DNA from: Phaseolus vulgaris
Lineage: Eukaryota > Streptophyta > Magnoliopsida > Fabales > Fabaceae
Direction: 5' to 3'
Assembly: GCF_000499845.2 (NCBI RefSeq)
Contig: NC_023755.2
Span: 32,699,753-32,763,752, forward strand
DNA length: 64,000 nucleotides
The position numbers were made by a program, and so were the translations under genes. The notes under the pieces were generated by a model that was given only the letters and a program-made list of their open reading frames with translations, was not told where the DNA came from and ran no database searches. Shown here piece by piece: positions 11,689-22,149 of the stretch. Every line of letters begins with the position of its first letter. Position 1 is the stretch's first letter.

Positions 11689-12381
11689 CTACAGAAAGAT
11701 AAAGCACTCCAGTGACACCTGTGGGTTCTCTAGTGACTCCTTCACCGAAACGCTGTCGTTTCTCTCCACAACATCCTTAGCAGCTAGAACCCGTCGCGTC
11801 GGCGGCCGGATATTACTCCGGCCTCCACGCGACGGCGACCTCGACCGCCGGATGGACCCCTCTCCGGAAAGACGGGGTGCCTGATCAGAATATCTCCGGG
11901 GAACTGACCGTGGCCTCACCGGAATTTCTGGCTTTCTCGCCGGGGATTTCTGCCTCCGGTCCCTGGAGCTGATTCTACTGTCGACGGTGTACGAACGCTT
12001 CCGGTTTTGAGTTGCGTTGCTTCTCTTACTTGTGGCTTCGTCTTCTCGGTTTTCCGTCACGGTGGTAGTGGTGGAGAAACTCTCGCCGTTGCTGCACGTT
12101 TCCGACACGGCAGACACTTCCTCAGGTTCCAACGCTTTTTTTAAGGGAACCTTTGGTGGCTGAATAGCGGGCAATTGGGTCTTCATATGTGGCTTAAAAG
12201 TTGGAATTTGTTGTGGTTTGGAGATGGGTGTTTCAGAAAGAACCTCTTTCACATATTCCTCTTCAAGGGGTTGTGGGTTTCTGATTCTACAGTTTTGTTC
12301 AACGGATCCCACGTGGGGTTGTGGGTGTTTGGGTTCATTTTGGGGTTGGTTGGAGTTAGGGGAACTCAAGCAGCAACCCAT
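11689..12381 (-). CDS. MGCC-type Ser/Arg/Pro-rich protein of unknown function
   Basis: Single-exon 230-aa protein. I chose the ATG at 12381, giving MGCCLSS at the N terminus, over an in-frame upstream ATG at 12432. Gly2 followed by Cys3-Cys4 is a classic myristoylation/palmitoylation arrangement, so attachment to the plasma membrane is inferred. The middle is low-complexity and basic, rich in Pro, Ser and Arg, with RRSRSPSRGGRS near the C-terminal third. The protein ends in an abrupt hydrophobic SLECFIFL, which I recall as conserved among plant proteins annotated as serine/arginine repetitive matrix-like. GC content is much higher than in the flanks, as expected of real coding sequence. No enzymatic domain is visible and function is unknown. 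A TATTTAAA about 310 bp upstream (near 12690-12697) could be its TATA box. It is possible that the longer 247-aa form is used, which would hide the lipidation signal. Confidence 0.8.
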   Translation of the reverse strand: MGCCLSSPNSNQPQNEPKHPQPHVGSVEQNCRIRNPQPLEEEYVKEVLSETPISKPQQIPTFKPHMKTQLPAIQPPKVPLKKALEPEEVSAVSETCSNGESFSTTTTVTENREDEATSKRSNATQNRKRSYTVDSRISSRDRRQKSPARKPEIPVRPRSVPRRYSDQAPRLSGEGSIRRSRSPSRGGRSNIRPPTRRVLAAKDVVERNDSVSVKESLENPQVSLECFIFL

Positions 12382-15300
12382 TTGATTTTTTGGAACAAAT
12401 CGCGAAGAGTTTTGAGTTTCAGGTTGCAACAATGTAGTAGTAGTGGTGGTGGGTAGAACAATGCAGTGTAGAATGCTGCTGCATGGCTTAGGTTATTTGG
12501 TTTTGAAATTTTTGATGGGTAAGGGAATGAAAAGTGATTAACGGCTACTGAAAACAGGGTGATTTGGGGAAAAGGCTATGAGAGGAGATTTGGGATGTGG
12601 AGAGAAAAAGTGGAACACAGAAAAAAAAATAGGAACTAAGGTGAATTTAGATTGTAGAGGTTGAGTGAAGCAAGAACATGGTTGGAGCTGTTTAAATAGC
12701 CTTCATCTTTCTCTGGATGAAGGACACACTTGCATCCAACAATCTTAAATTCTGTTTATGCTATTAGAAATCAATTTTTTCTTGTTTTTATTTTTTCAAA
12801 TTTTGTGAGAAATGGATTTATATAGTCCACTAAACACATGTGAAATAATATTAACAAAGTTCAGCGTAATTAACTAATTAATAATTGAACTTTTTAAATA
12901 CTAATCATGTGAATAAAGAAGAGTTTGTTATTTTTTGTATTTTGTTTTTTGACATGCACTATTTGCTCATAACCTTAATTAGCAGGATAAAATAGAATCT
13001 ACAACATGAAATATATTTTCCTTTTAACTAAATAAATATTTTGAATTTAATCTGCTTGTAAATGTTTAAGTTTAGTTGCGTGACTCTGCATGGGGCAATT
13101 AGCAAGCATGGCTATTCCATGACATTCATAAAGGTTGAGCATTTTTTTTCACTAACTTGTCCGTATAGATGAACTTTTTTAAAAAAAATAAGATACAGTG
13201 ATTTAAAAAGTATTGCCTTGGATTCTTTTCAGTAAAGACTACGTTTTGAAAGCACTTTTAGGTCATTTTTAGTTCTTTTACTTGAAAGTTTTGTTTCATT
13301 TTATTATAATGTTTGAATAGATAAGATTTTTAAATTTGAATGATGAAAAAACTTCATTTATCATGGTTTTTTTTTCAATAATATTTTCTCTATAGATTTG
13401 AATATGATATTTTCTTTAAATAATTCAAATTTAATTTTACCTAAGTCAACAATGTTGGTATATAAAGTAAGATTTTTTTGTTATTACTTTTTTTTTACCC
13501 GATTTATTTAAATTATACTATTTTATCATTTATACTATTATTTTAACTTTGTACTTTAATATACTTAACTATTACCTTAATCAATTATTTATTTTAAATT
13601 TGTTAATAATGTTTTAAAATGTAATATATTATTAATATTAAAATGTATAATAGAAAAATATAATACTTGAAATTAAGAAACGTTATAAAACAATCTATCT
13701 TCAAATGAAAATGTGAGGGTTTAATAATTTAGCTGAGTTTTGCAGAATTAACATAGATAATTATTTGGTTCTATTCTTCAAAGGTTGGATTGAATGGTAT
13801 AAATTACAAACAAAATTCCCGTATATGATTTTTTTTTCAAAAACTAAAATAAAATCAATAGACAAAATATTAATAGTACTAGTAATATGTAATGTTTAAA
13901 TCATATACTTTTAAAAATGTCTTTATTATTAAAATTATAACTTTATTTTATAAAATAAAATTATATTACGAGGATAATGTTTTTAAGAGATGTACTATTC
14001 ATACAACAACCTGTAGAACGGTAAATATTTGTGTGTGTATGAATCATTTATTTTGTTTGATTTCTTTCGCTTATTCATTTTGTGACATCATATTTATGGA
14101 TCATGCTTTGTAATTCATGTTAGTTTGATACAACCGTGCTTATAAAACTGTATTCGAATGTAGGGTTTATTAAAAGAAGGAAATTATAGTTTGAAACTGC
14201 TTTTGCCAACCCTTTAACTCGAAAGAATTCAAATTCCAAATCTTGGAAAACTACGCGTTGAAGAAAAGTGATTTTTTTATGCTATTTAATATAGCTGTTT
14301 TAAAGAGTATAAATTTTAGCACGTTTGCTTAAATGAGAACACTTATTTAATAGAAGACTTGACGAAAACAGGATTTTTTTTTATAATGTGATGATGATAT
14401 TTTCCCCTCCAGAAAATGGAAAAGATGAATTCAAAAGTGAATTCTGAAATTTAATGCAAGAAATTGAGAAGGACGACCTAAAAAAGGCAACTCTAAAGTT
14501 TATGCAAGAATTGGAAAAGATTATTCAAAAGCTAAACATGGTGGCCAAGGCTGTCAATATCATGCTAAAGAACGTAAGGAAAATAAAGATGGATGCCTTT
14601 TGAATTGTCACTTAAGAAAGAAACTAATTTGATTTCAAACCAACAAAACAAATACACAGAGAAAACTGTGAATACGTGAAAAATTATATTACATTCATAT
14701 ATATGTCCTTCTCGTATTTATATTTGTAGAAAGATTAAATATATTTATTTAATTTCTATTTACATAAAATTAATTTTTTTATAAGAAAACTTTAATAAGT
14801 GATTGGTCCTTATTATTGTTACTATTGAAAAAATAATTTCCCATTTCGGTCTAAAATATTCATATTTATAAAATCTCAAACGCATTTTCTGAGCACCATA
14901 ATCATGAATAATAAGTAAAATAAGAAACATATTACGTTTTTCGTTTCTTAAACATATCAATTGTAGAATCTTAGTTTTTTTATAATTCTAATTACACAAA
15001 TTGGTTCTTTTAGTTATAGCGATTGTAAAATTTTGGTTTCTCCGTCATTGTTTTATTAAAGTAATTTAATTCTATTTTTTATTATTTACTCATGCAATAC
15101 TCACTGGTGAAAAGAATATATATATCACAACTACCATATCTAAAAAAAATACAGTTTTTACACTGTTAAAAACCTAGAAACAAAAATTGTACAATTATAT
15201 GTCTCGAGAGCCTAAAAGTGCAACACCCATAAGAAGACAATCACTTTAACTTGTCAAGAAGGCTTACTTCTCAAACAAACTTTAAACTTTCAAAGAAACT

Positions 15301-16730
15301 TCATAACTTTTTAATCATTTTACAAGAATAAACCTGGTCTTACGGAATTCTAATAAATTTTTAATATCTATATTGATAACTACTAAAACTATCCCAATAT
15401 GCACCCATCGAAATGGTAAGATAAATTAAATCAAATCGTTTTTTTAGTAAGTATGTGTGTATATATATATATATGATCATTATTAGAACAGTAAAAATAT
15501 AAGACAATCTGTAAAATAATATTGACATAAATTAAATCAGATAAACTTTTATTCAATTCATTAATTTTGTGGTTTAAGTGGACTATAAAATAATATTTGT
15601 AGTTTTTAAAAAATAAAAAAATTATTATTTTATTATATTTAAAATTAAAAAATATTTTCATTAATATTATTTAAATTTTAAAAATACATAGTTTATTTTC
15701 AATTCTTTATAGTTTTTAAAAAACTGACCAATATAACCTATTGGCACCGAATCAGACAGAATTTTATGAATGTGGTTTAGTCGGGCTGCCATTTTTGGTA
15801 CCTCCATTGATAGCTAAATTGATCTTATGAAGCTCATCATCACCAAGAACTGAACAAACTTATGTGGATACCTTGGATTCGATATAAAAAAATAAAGGAT
15901 ACACCCCCCTCCACACCTTTTCTGATCAGCATCAGTTTGTTTAATTCTAATAGACAATAAAAACAAAAACCCCACCAAGATTTACCCCAGTAAGCATTTT
16001 ACCACGATATACACACAGAACCCCCATATGGTACAAAGGTACCCCCCCAAAACTTTCCATATTTCGACAGATTTTATATGGTTCAGGAATGTATTGTAAC
16101 CAAAAATGATTACTCAGTACTCCAGCTTTCAATTGTTTTACCGTCAGTCCCCACAAGATGTTGAGAGACAGCCACTAGCCAGCCTGTAATAAGTCAGAAC
16201 CCAAAAGAAGAATACCTCACTATTCATTTCTCTACTAGGCTATCCTCCTGATGAATGTAACGGTAACACCATACATGGCTTCAGGACAATAATATAGGCT
16301 CTCGGTAGTACGCTGCTATAAAGTAGTACCAAACTCTAATTCAAAACTAAAGTCCAGTGAGATAAGTTTGAATGTCAACTACCAAATAAACCCAAATTGA
16401 GTTAAGATCAACACTTCAAGAGTATTAAAATCAACAGCTTTAAACAATTTCTCAAATAAGAGGTAAACACTTATTACTTTTAATGATTACAGTAACTGGT
16501 ACAAGTGAGTTCCAGTTTAATAGAGAAAATGAGTACAAGTAAATGAGAACATATACAATCAACTTTGAAATCTGCACTTTCCAAATAATAGGTGTTGGGG
16601 TTGCAGAGGAGGAGGCGGAGAAAAGAATGGCAGGCAGCACATGCCCATCAACAGCATGTAGTGAGCCTGCGCTCCTTACATATAATGCACATTGGAGTGA
16701 GTAAATAAAAGAAAAAAAAAAGATAATGGA
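12382..16730. other. Intergenic region, mostly AT-rich
   Basis: Roughly 12382-12720 is the 5' flank of the MGCC gene. From 12720 to about 15700 the DNA is AT-rich with long T and A runs and no supportable gene; a 49-codon frame at 14454-14603 is discussed as a weak finding. From about 15720 to 16440 base composition is more balanced, suggesting an old gene or element fragment, but nothing was recognised. The last 150-250 bp before 16731 are probably the 3' untranslated region of LIP1. Confidence 0.5.
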
Positions 16731-19700
16731 TCAAGAGGATGTCAGCTTTGAGGGAGATGCAGTTCGATCCGATTCAATCATGGATTTAATATAGAATTCA
16801 CCTGCTTTGTATGAAGACCTCACCATGGGCCCAGATGCCACATATCGAAAGCCCTATAGGCAAAGTAGAATCAGTTCGTCATTCATACCACATGATATTG
16901 TAATTAAATACCATATGCAACTTTTATAGTATTACAGTTTTTCCACAAATCATCATGATGCTGGATGCAACAATTAAAAGGAGAGAAATGTTCCATGATT
17001 GCACTCGCTTGGTGATGAATAGAAATAGAATGTCAGGTAAAGATGCTATTGGCAGGTCCCATGGGTCCAGGTGTGCTAACTCCTAAGAATACATAGGTAA
17101 TAACAAGCCTGAATTTACCACGGATTAGCAAGATACGATTATTTTACAAAAAATGAATAAGCAAAATGATGCAGGAAATGTTTTTATATGCCCCAAATTT
17201 TGAGACAATAATAAATACAGGCAAGAAGCACTAGTGTATTAAGTTTTATGCCACTCAAATATCTACTATACACCAAGATAACATAGGAAACAACAACCAA
17301 AAATTAGTATTGTACAGAACTGATATCTAAGATTACATGAAGGCCAGAAAAATTGATGAGAAAATATCCTATCAGTAATTACAGTAGAAATTATTGGATT
17401 TTTGGTATATAGGAACGACCAGGAAAAGAGTCTGAATAAGGAGTTACAATAAAATGATAAAACACTATATTTTTTATGCCAAAACTAACATAATCCTAAC
17501 CAAATAAGAAGTCATGTCATGAAATATAAGGAAACCTGGAAGTCAAAGAAATAGCAAAACAAAAATTATTATTTTCAAAAGAAATAGAAAAATAATCTAC
17601 AGATAAAATCTCTAAGATACTCTAAAATATTTTGATACAATATTGGTATCACAAGATATTCATCATATCTAACAATTACTTTTGGAAACCAATTAATTAT
17701 AGGATATAAATGCTATCTTTTTCAACAACTCCAGGGAATTCACAAAAAAAATGAGTATTTCTCCGAACAAGAATAAGTTAAATACAAACACATGAACAAA
17801 AGACTCACCATTTCCATGCCAAGAGTCTGATACTTATTAAATGCCTCTGGTGTAACATATTCAGATACTGGCATATGGCGCTTTGAAGGTCTCATGTATT
17901 GCCCAAATGTCATCACGTCAACACCAGCCGCTCGAACCTTCTCCATTGTCTTTACAATCTGGCCAGGTGTTTCCCCACAGCCTAACATTATTGAAGTCTT
18001 AGTGAGTGTTCCAGCAGGAGCATATTCCTTGGCCATCATTAGAACCTTTAATGACTGCTTAAAATTAGCACGATGATCCCGTACAACATTCTGTAGCTCT
18101 TCAACTGTCTCGATGTTATGTGCAAAGACATCTAGTCCTGATTTGGCAACCTTCTCAACACAGTCATCATCTCCTCGGAAGTCCGGAACTGTTTCAACAA
18201 CAATGGTGCAGAAGTCATCAAAGGAAGACATTTTGAGTTAGTATTTAAAAAGGTTTTTAATTAAGCATAGTACCCCAAATAATTCTCCATCTCACAAATA
18301 TATACTAAGATTGATACCTGATATAAAAATACAAAATAAAACCAAATTTATTCTCAATGACCTGTAAACAAGATCTCTTTTTAATTCTATTAAAAGCCAT
18401 ACCATAAGCATATCACATTTTCAGTAATAAAAATACTATGTCTATGAAATTCAGCAATCGACACTGCATGGGAAATTAGCACTATAGGTACCACCTGATT
18501 CACCTTGCAACCTAATATCCTACACTTGAAACAAAAGATGGCACCTTCCATTCATACCCATTGTCCACTAACTATAACAGCAAACCATATAATTTTCTAA
18601 ATAGAACTAGGTGCCCACCTATCAGAATTAGGCTTGGCTTGGTTTGTTTGTTATTTGATAGAACCAGATGACATACTATTTTCAGAAACTATAAACATTC
18701 AAATGCATACCTAGGGCTTCTATCAGGATATTAGGCTTCAGTACCTTCAGCTTCTGCACTGTTTCAGTAAAATGACCACTCCCTTGATCAGGTAAATCAT
18801 CACGGTCAACACTTGTTATAACCACATAATCCAGACCCCATGATGCAATTGCTTCAGCCACATTGGTGGGCTCATCAGGGTCAGGTGGTGGAGGAGTCCT
18901 CGATGTCTTAACATTACAAAATCTGAAAATTAACAAAAAATTAAATGGATACAACTATAATGAGTCGTGCGTAATCACCTTACCTGAAGTTAGACCTTAT
19001 TACATCCAATACTTCTTTGGAAAATTATACCTACCTTCCTTGCCTAGTAATGACTGTGTGTGTAGTTTCCCAAACAAAAGGATGTAATGTGTAACAAGCA
19101 TAACCGTAAGAGAAGTCAGCTATAGCAAAGAACAGTTATAGTTATCAATTGGACAATTAAAAAATTTAGCATCAAAGCTTGTTATACATCCAAACTCAAA
19201 TTTAAACACGATATTCTATTTCAGTGATTGCTAATCGACATATTGAGTCACTGGTTATCGAGCCATTATAGGATTACATACAGTCCTCTAAACTTGTCAA
19301 GTCATGAATTTGAAGGAAATGTATTCGAGATCTCCGGTTCACTAATGATATGAACAAAATAATATATCATGGCGGAGCTTTGTTGGATGTGAGAGGGGCC
19401 TTTGCCCACCACTTTTTTTTTGCATATATAAATAAAAATAATTATTTTTAATTTTAGTATATTTTATATATTTGTCATCCCAAAAAATTGTGTACATCTA
19501 TTTAGACAGCGGCAAAATATTTCCTGAAGCTCCGCCAATCGTATATATACAAGTGTGCGACAGCTCTCTCACTTCATGAGCTAGTGTTTGGAGTTGAGTA
19601 ACCCAAATTCTACATGTAATAATTACAATCTCAGTCAACCATACGTGCTAAGCCAATAAACAACTCAATCTCTACAACATGTTTACTGCTTACGTAGAAT

Positions 19701-20366
19701 TCATAACATGAGCACAGAATTATTCCGTGTCAATTTTGCTACTCAACTGGCGAGTTCTATCAGCTCTACTTATCAATCAAACTGAAACACGCCAAGGATT
19801 ATCTACTCTACCTACTTTTCCAAATCTACAACAAGTTTCCTACAACCCGCTTTCAAAAAACAAATAAATGCACCGATTACAAAATAAATAAATAGTGAAA
19901 CACAGAAAAATAAAAAGAAATGATTGGATTATTACCTGCAACCTCGTGTACAAGTGTCACCAAGAATCATAATTGTCGCGGTAGCAGTGCCGGTCTCGCC
20001 GCCGGACCAACACTCGCCCAAATTAGGGCACCGAGCCTCCTCGCAAACAGTGTGAAGCTTCAATTCGCGGAGCTTCTTCTTGATTTGTACGTACTTCTCG
20101 CCGCCGGGAACGGCCTCCTTCATCCACTTCGGCTTCGGAAGCGGCTTCTTCTTCGTCCCAACGTCTACCGAGTACGCGCTCTCCGATTTCATCGCAATGA
20201 AGTCCGAAAGAGACGGCGACTCCTCCGCCAGCCGCTCCCGGAGCCCTGCCAGGGTCTGCGAGAATTGCGACGGGGCCACCGGAGAGGTTGCAGATGATGA
20301 ACTTAAGAGTCTCGCGGCGCATTTGATGTTTCCGGCAACGCTTCTAATCCGCGAATGCATCATCAT
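16731..20366 (-). CDS. LIP1: Lipoyl synthase, mitochondrial
   Basis: Radical S-adenosylmethionine enzyme that inserts two sulfurs into octanoyl groups on lipoate-dependent proteins (pyruvate and 2-oxoglutarate dehydrogenases, glycine cleavage H protein). Coding exons on the minus strand: 19936-20366, 18711-18922, 17809-18188 and 16731-16853. All introns are GT-AG, the frame is kept throughout, and the product is 381 aa, the usual plant length. Residues 1-35 are Arg/Ser-rich without acids early on, fitting a mitochondrial presequence. The auxiliary cluster motif C-X4-C-X5-C is Cys108, Cys113, Cys119. The radical SAM motif C-X3-C-X2-C is Cys139, Cys143, Cys146. The C-terminal RSSY (353-356), whose serine ligates the auxiliary cluster, is present. 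A plastid paralogue (LIP1p) exists in plants, but the N terminus and sequence fit the mitochondrial form. A second ATG at 20363 is equally usable. No damage seen. Confidence 0.96.
19370..19537. mobile_element. Small MITE in LIP1 intron 1
   Basis: A 168-bp segment with a perfect 11-bp terminal inverted repeat: TGGCGGAGCTT at the left and AAGCTCCGCCA at the right. The interior is AT-rich apart from a short GGGGCC-containing stretch near the left end. The GGCGGAGCTT terminus is widespread in plant genomes from memory. No exact target duplication was found. It lies wholly inside the intron 18923-19935 and leaves both splice sites untouched. Confidence 0.6.
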
Positions 20367-20459
20367 CTCTCTCTGTCTCGGACAATCACAGATCGCCTAA
20401 GGCAGATAGAGAAGAACATGAGGACGAAGATTCACGCATAACACCAACCACCCTCTGTT

Positions 20460-20514
20460 TGGGCCTCAACATTGCTTGGAATCATGTTGGCCCAACTTTT
20501 TAATTCTATGGGCC
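20460..20514. promoter_or_regulatory. Cluster of three site II (TGGGCC) motifs upstream of LIP1
   Basis: TGGGCC occurs at 20460-20465 and 20509-20514 on the plus strand and at 20489-20494 on the minus strand (GGCCCA), within 55 bp and about 95-150 bp upstream of the LIP1 start. TGGGCY site II elements are bound by TCP factors and are enriched in promoters of plant genes for mitochondrial and ribosomal proteins; that role here is inferred from position and gene identity. Confidence 0.6.
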
Positions 20515-20579
20515 TACGTTATAATAACTACCCATTTTCGGCAAATCTCCGTAGTTTCTTCTGTCATATCTTCAAAAAT

Positions 20580-20985
20580 ATTGAAATTACACATTTTAGA
20601 TTTTACAATTTAGAATGTAAATTTCCTATTTTAAATTCTATAATTCTAAATGCAAAATTTTATGATTTCAGATTGTAGAATCACGATATAAAATGTGCAT
20701 TTTATTGTGGAATCTAAAATACAAATTTGTATTCTAGATTTTATAATCTGAAATATAAATTCAGGTTTGTATTATGAATTCTATAATTTAAAATATATTA
20801 AATATATTAATTTGTATTTTAAATTCTATGACTGGAAATAACAATTTTGTATTTTAGATTCTACAATTTAAAATATATTGAATTCATTAATTTGTATTTT
20901 AAATTGTGCAATCCAAACTATTAAAAAAAATAACTGTGTAATCCAAGATAAAAAAAAAATATGTATTTTGGATTGAAAATACAAT
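20580..20985. repeat. Degenerate short-period repeat
   Basis: Variants of TTTGTATTTTAGATTCTACAA and of TTTAAAATATATTAAAT recur many times, some as inverted copies, over about 400 bp. The unit looks like roughly 45-60 bp but is too diverged to fix by eye. Non-coding. Immediately upstream of the LIP1 promoter. Confidence 0.55.
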
Positions 20986-21397
20986 GTATTTCTACTTAAA
21001 AGACAAAGATAAGGGACTGATGCAGTTCAGTTGAACGTGGGAGATATTGTGGCAGTGACACTAAAAGTGAGGACTACTATGGCAATAGTACTGGAAGTAG
21101 AGAGTTGTTGTAGTTGGAGGTGGGAGTTCTTACGGTTGAGAAGGGAAAGAAGGGTGTTTACAAAGAAGATGATAAAGTGAGTAAAATTGTCATTTGGTTT
21201 TTTAAATAAAGGTGTAGGAAGAAGGCATGGAGACACAGAATATGTAAACTCAAATACTCTATGAACTCCATACTTCTATTTATATTTGGATACTTAAGTT
21301 TTGGAATACAAAATTTCATAGTCACATTTCATAATACAAAATAAAAAATATGTTTTGATATTGAGGTTTCTTTCATGTATTGGATATGATATGTTGT
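20986..21397. other. Spacer, no gene seen
   Basis: Short purine-rich open frames on either strand lack recognisable domains. Nothing can be supported here. Confidence 0.6.
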
Positions 21398-22149
21398 CAC
21401 TAGTGTAGAAAAGGTTTAAGAGAGCGGTTGTTTTAGTAATTAGACCGTGATTTCGAAATCGTTGTCTATTAACATGTAATATATTCTATTGAGTTATATA
21501 CAGTTGTTGTTATAGAACCGTTGTCTATAAGTTACATATAGACAAAAAATTATTCAAAAAAATAAAATAAAAACAACACCAACCTCAAGGTAATGACAAC
21601 GGGGGTGGTGAAGGGCAGCAACAACGGTGGAGGAAAAGCGAAGCGCAAGAACCTTAAACAATGAACTAATAGAAGAATGGAGTTAGAACTTACAAAGGTA
21701 CCAGTGGTGGTGGAGGAAAGTGGAACGCGGTGATGTTATAATGGACACGAACCTTAAACAATGAATCAATGGAAGAATGGAGGAAGAATAAAAAATGAGG
21801 GTAGGAAGAACTTACAAAAACAATAAGTGAAGAGAACGTTCAAAAGAGTTGAAAAGAGAGCGCGAAGAAAAAGAAAGAAAACATAGAGAACAAAAACATA
21901 AGTGACACGGAACTTGAAATTAAGGTTAATAACGACGGTGTAGATAGCGATTGTAAGAAAGAATATACAGCAATTGTTGGATTAAAACTGTTGTCTATTT
22001 CTTCTGTTATTTAAATAAATAATGGCTCCTTTTACAAGTGTTGTTTATCTATTCGTTTTAATTTAAAAAATGGTATTGCACTTTTATAAACAACGTTTGA
22101 TAGTAAAATATTGTATATTAACTTTGGTAAATAAGTGTTTTTACACGTG
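21398..22149. mobile_element. Degenerate non-autonomous CACTA element
   Basis: The left end is CACTAGTGTAGAAAAGG. The right end, on the minus strand, reads CACGTGTAAAAACAC, consistent with the same terminus after loss of two bases and a substitution. CCGTTGTCTAT-type motifs recur near the left end and related ACAACGTTTGATAG sequence lies near the right. The interior has two similar copies of an AACCTTAAACAATGAA...GGAAGAATGGAG block about 98 bp apart. The flanking bases (TGT left, TTG right) do not form a clean 3-bp duplication, so the right boundary is uncertain. No transposase. Confidence 0.6.

Noticed and set aside
19920..20400. Plus-strand and alternate minus-strand frames over LIP1 exon 1
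   Set aside because: Shadows of the GC-rich LIP1 first exon; only the frame with the iron-sulfur cysteine motifs is real.
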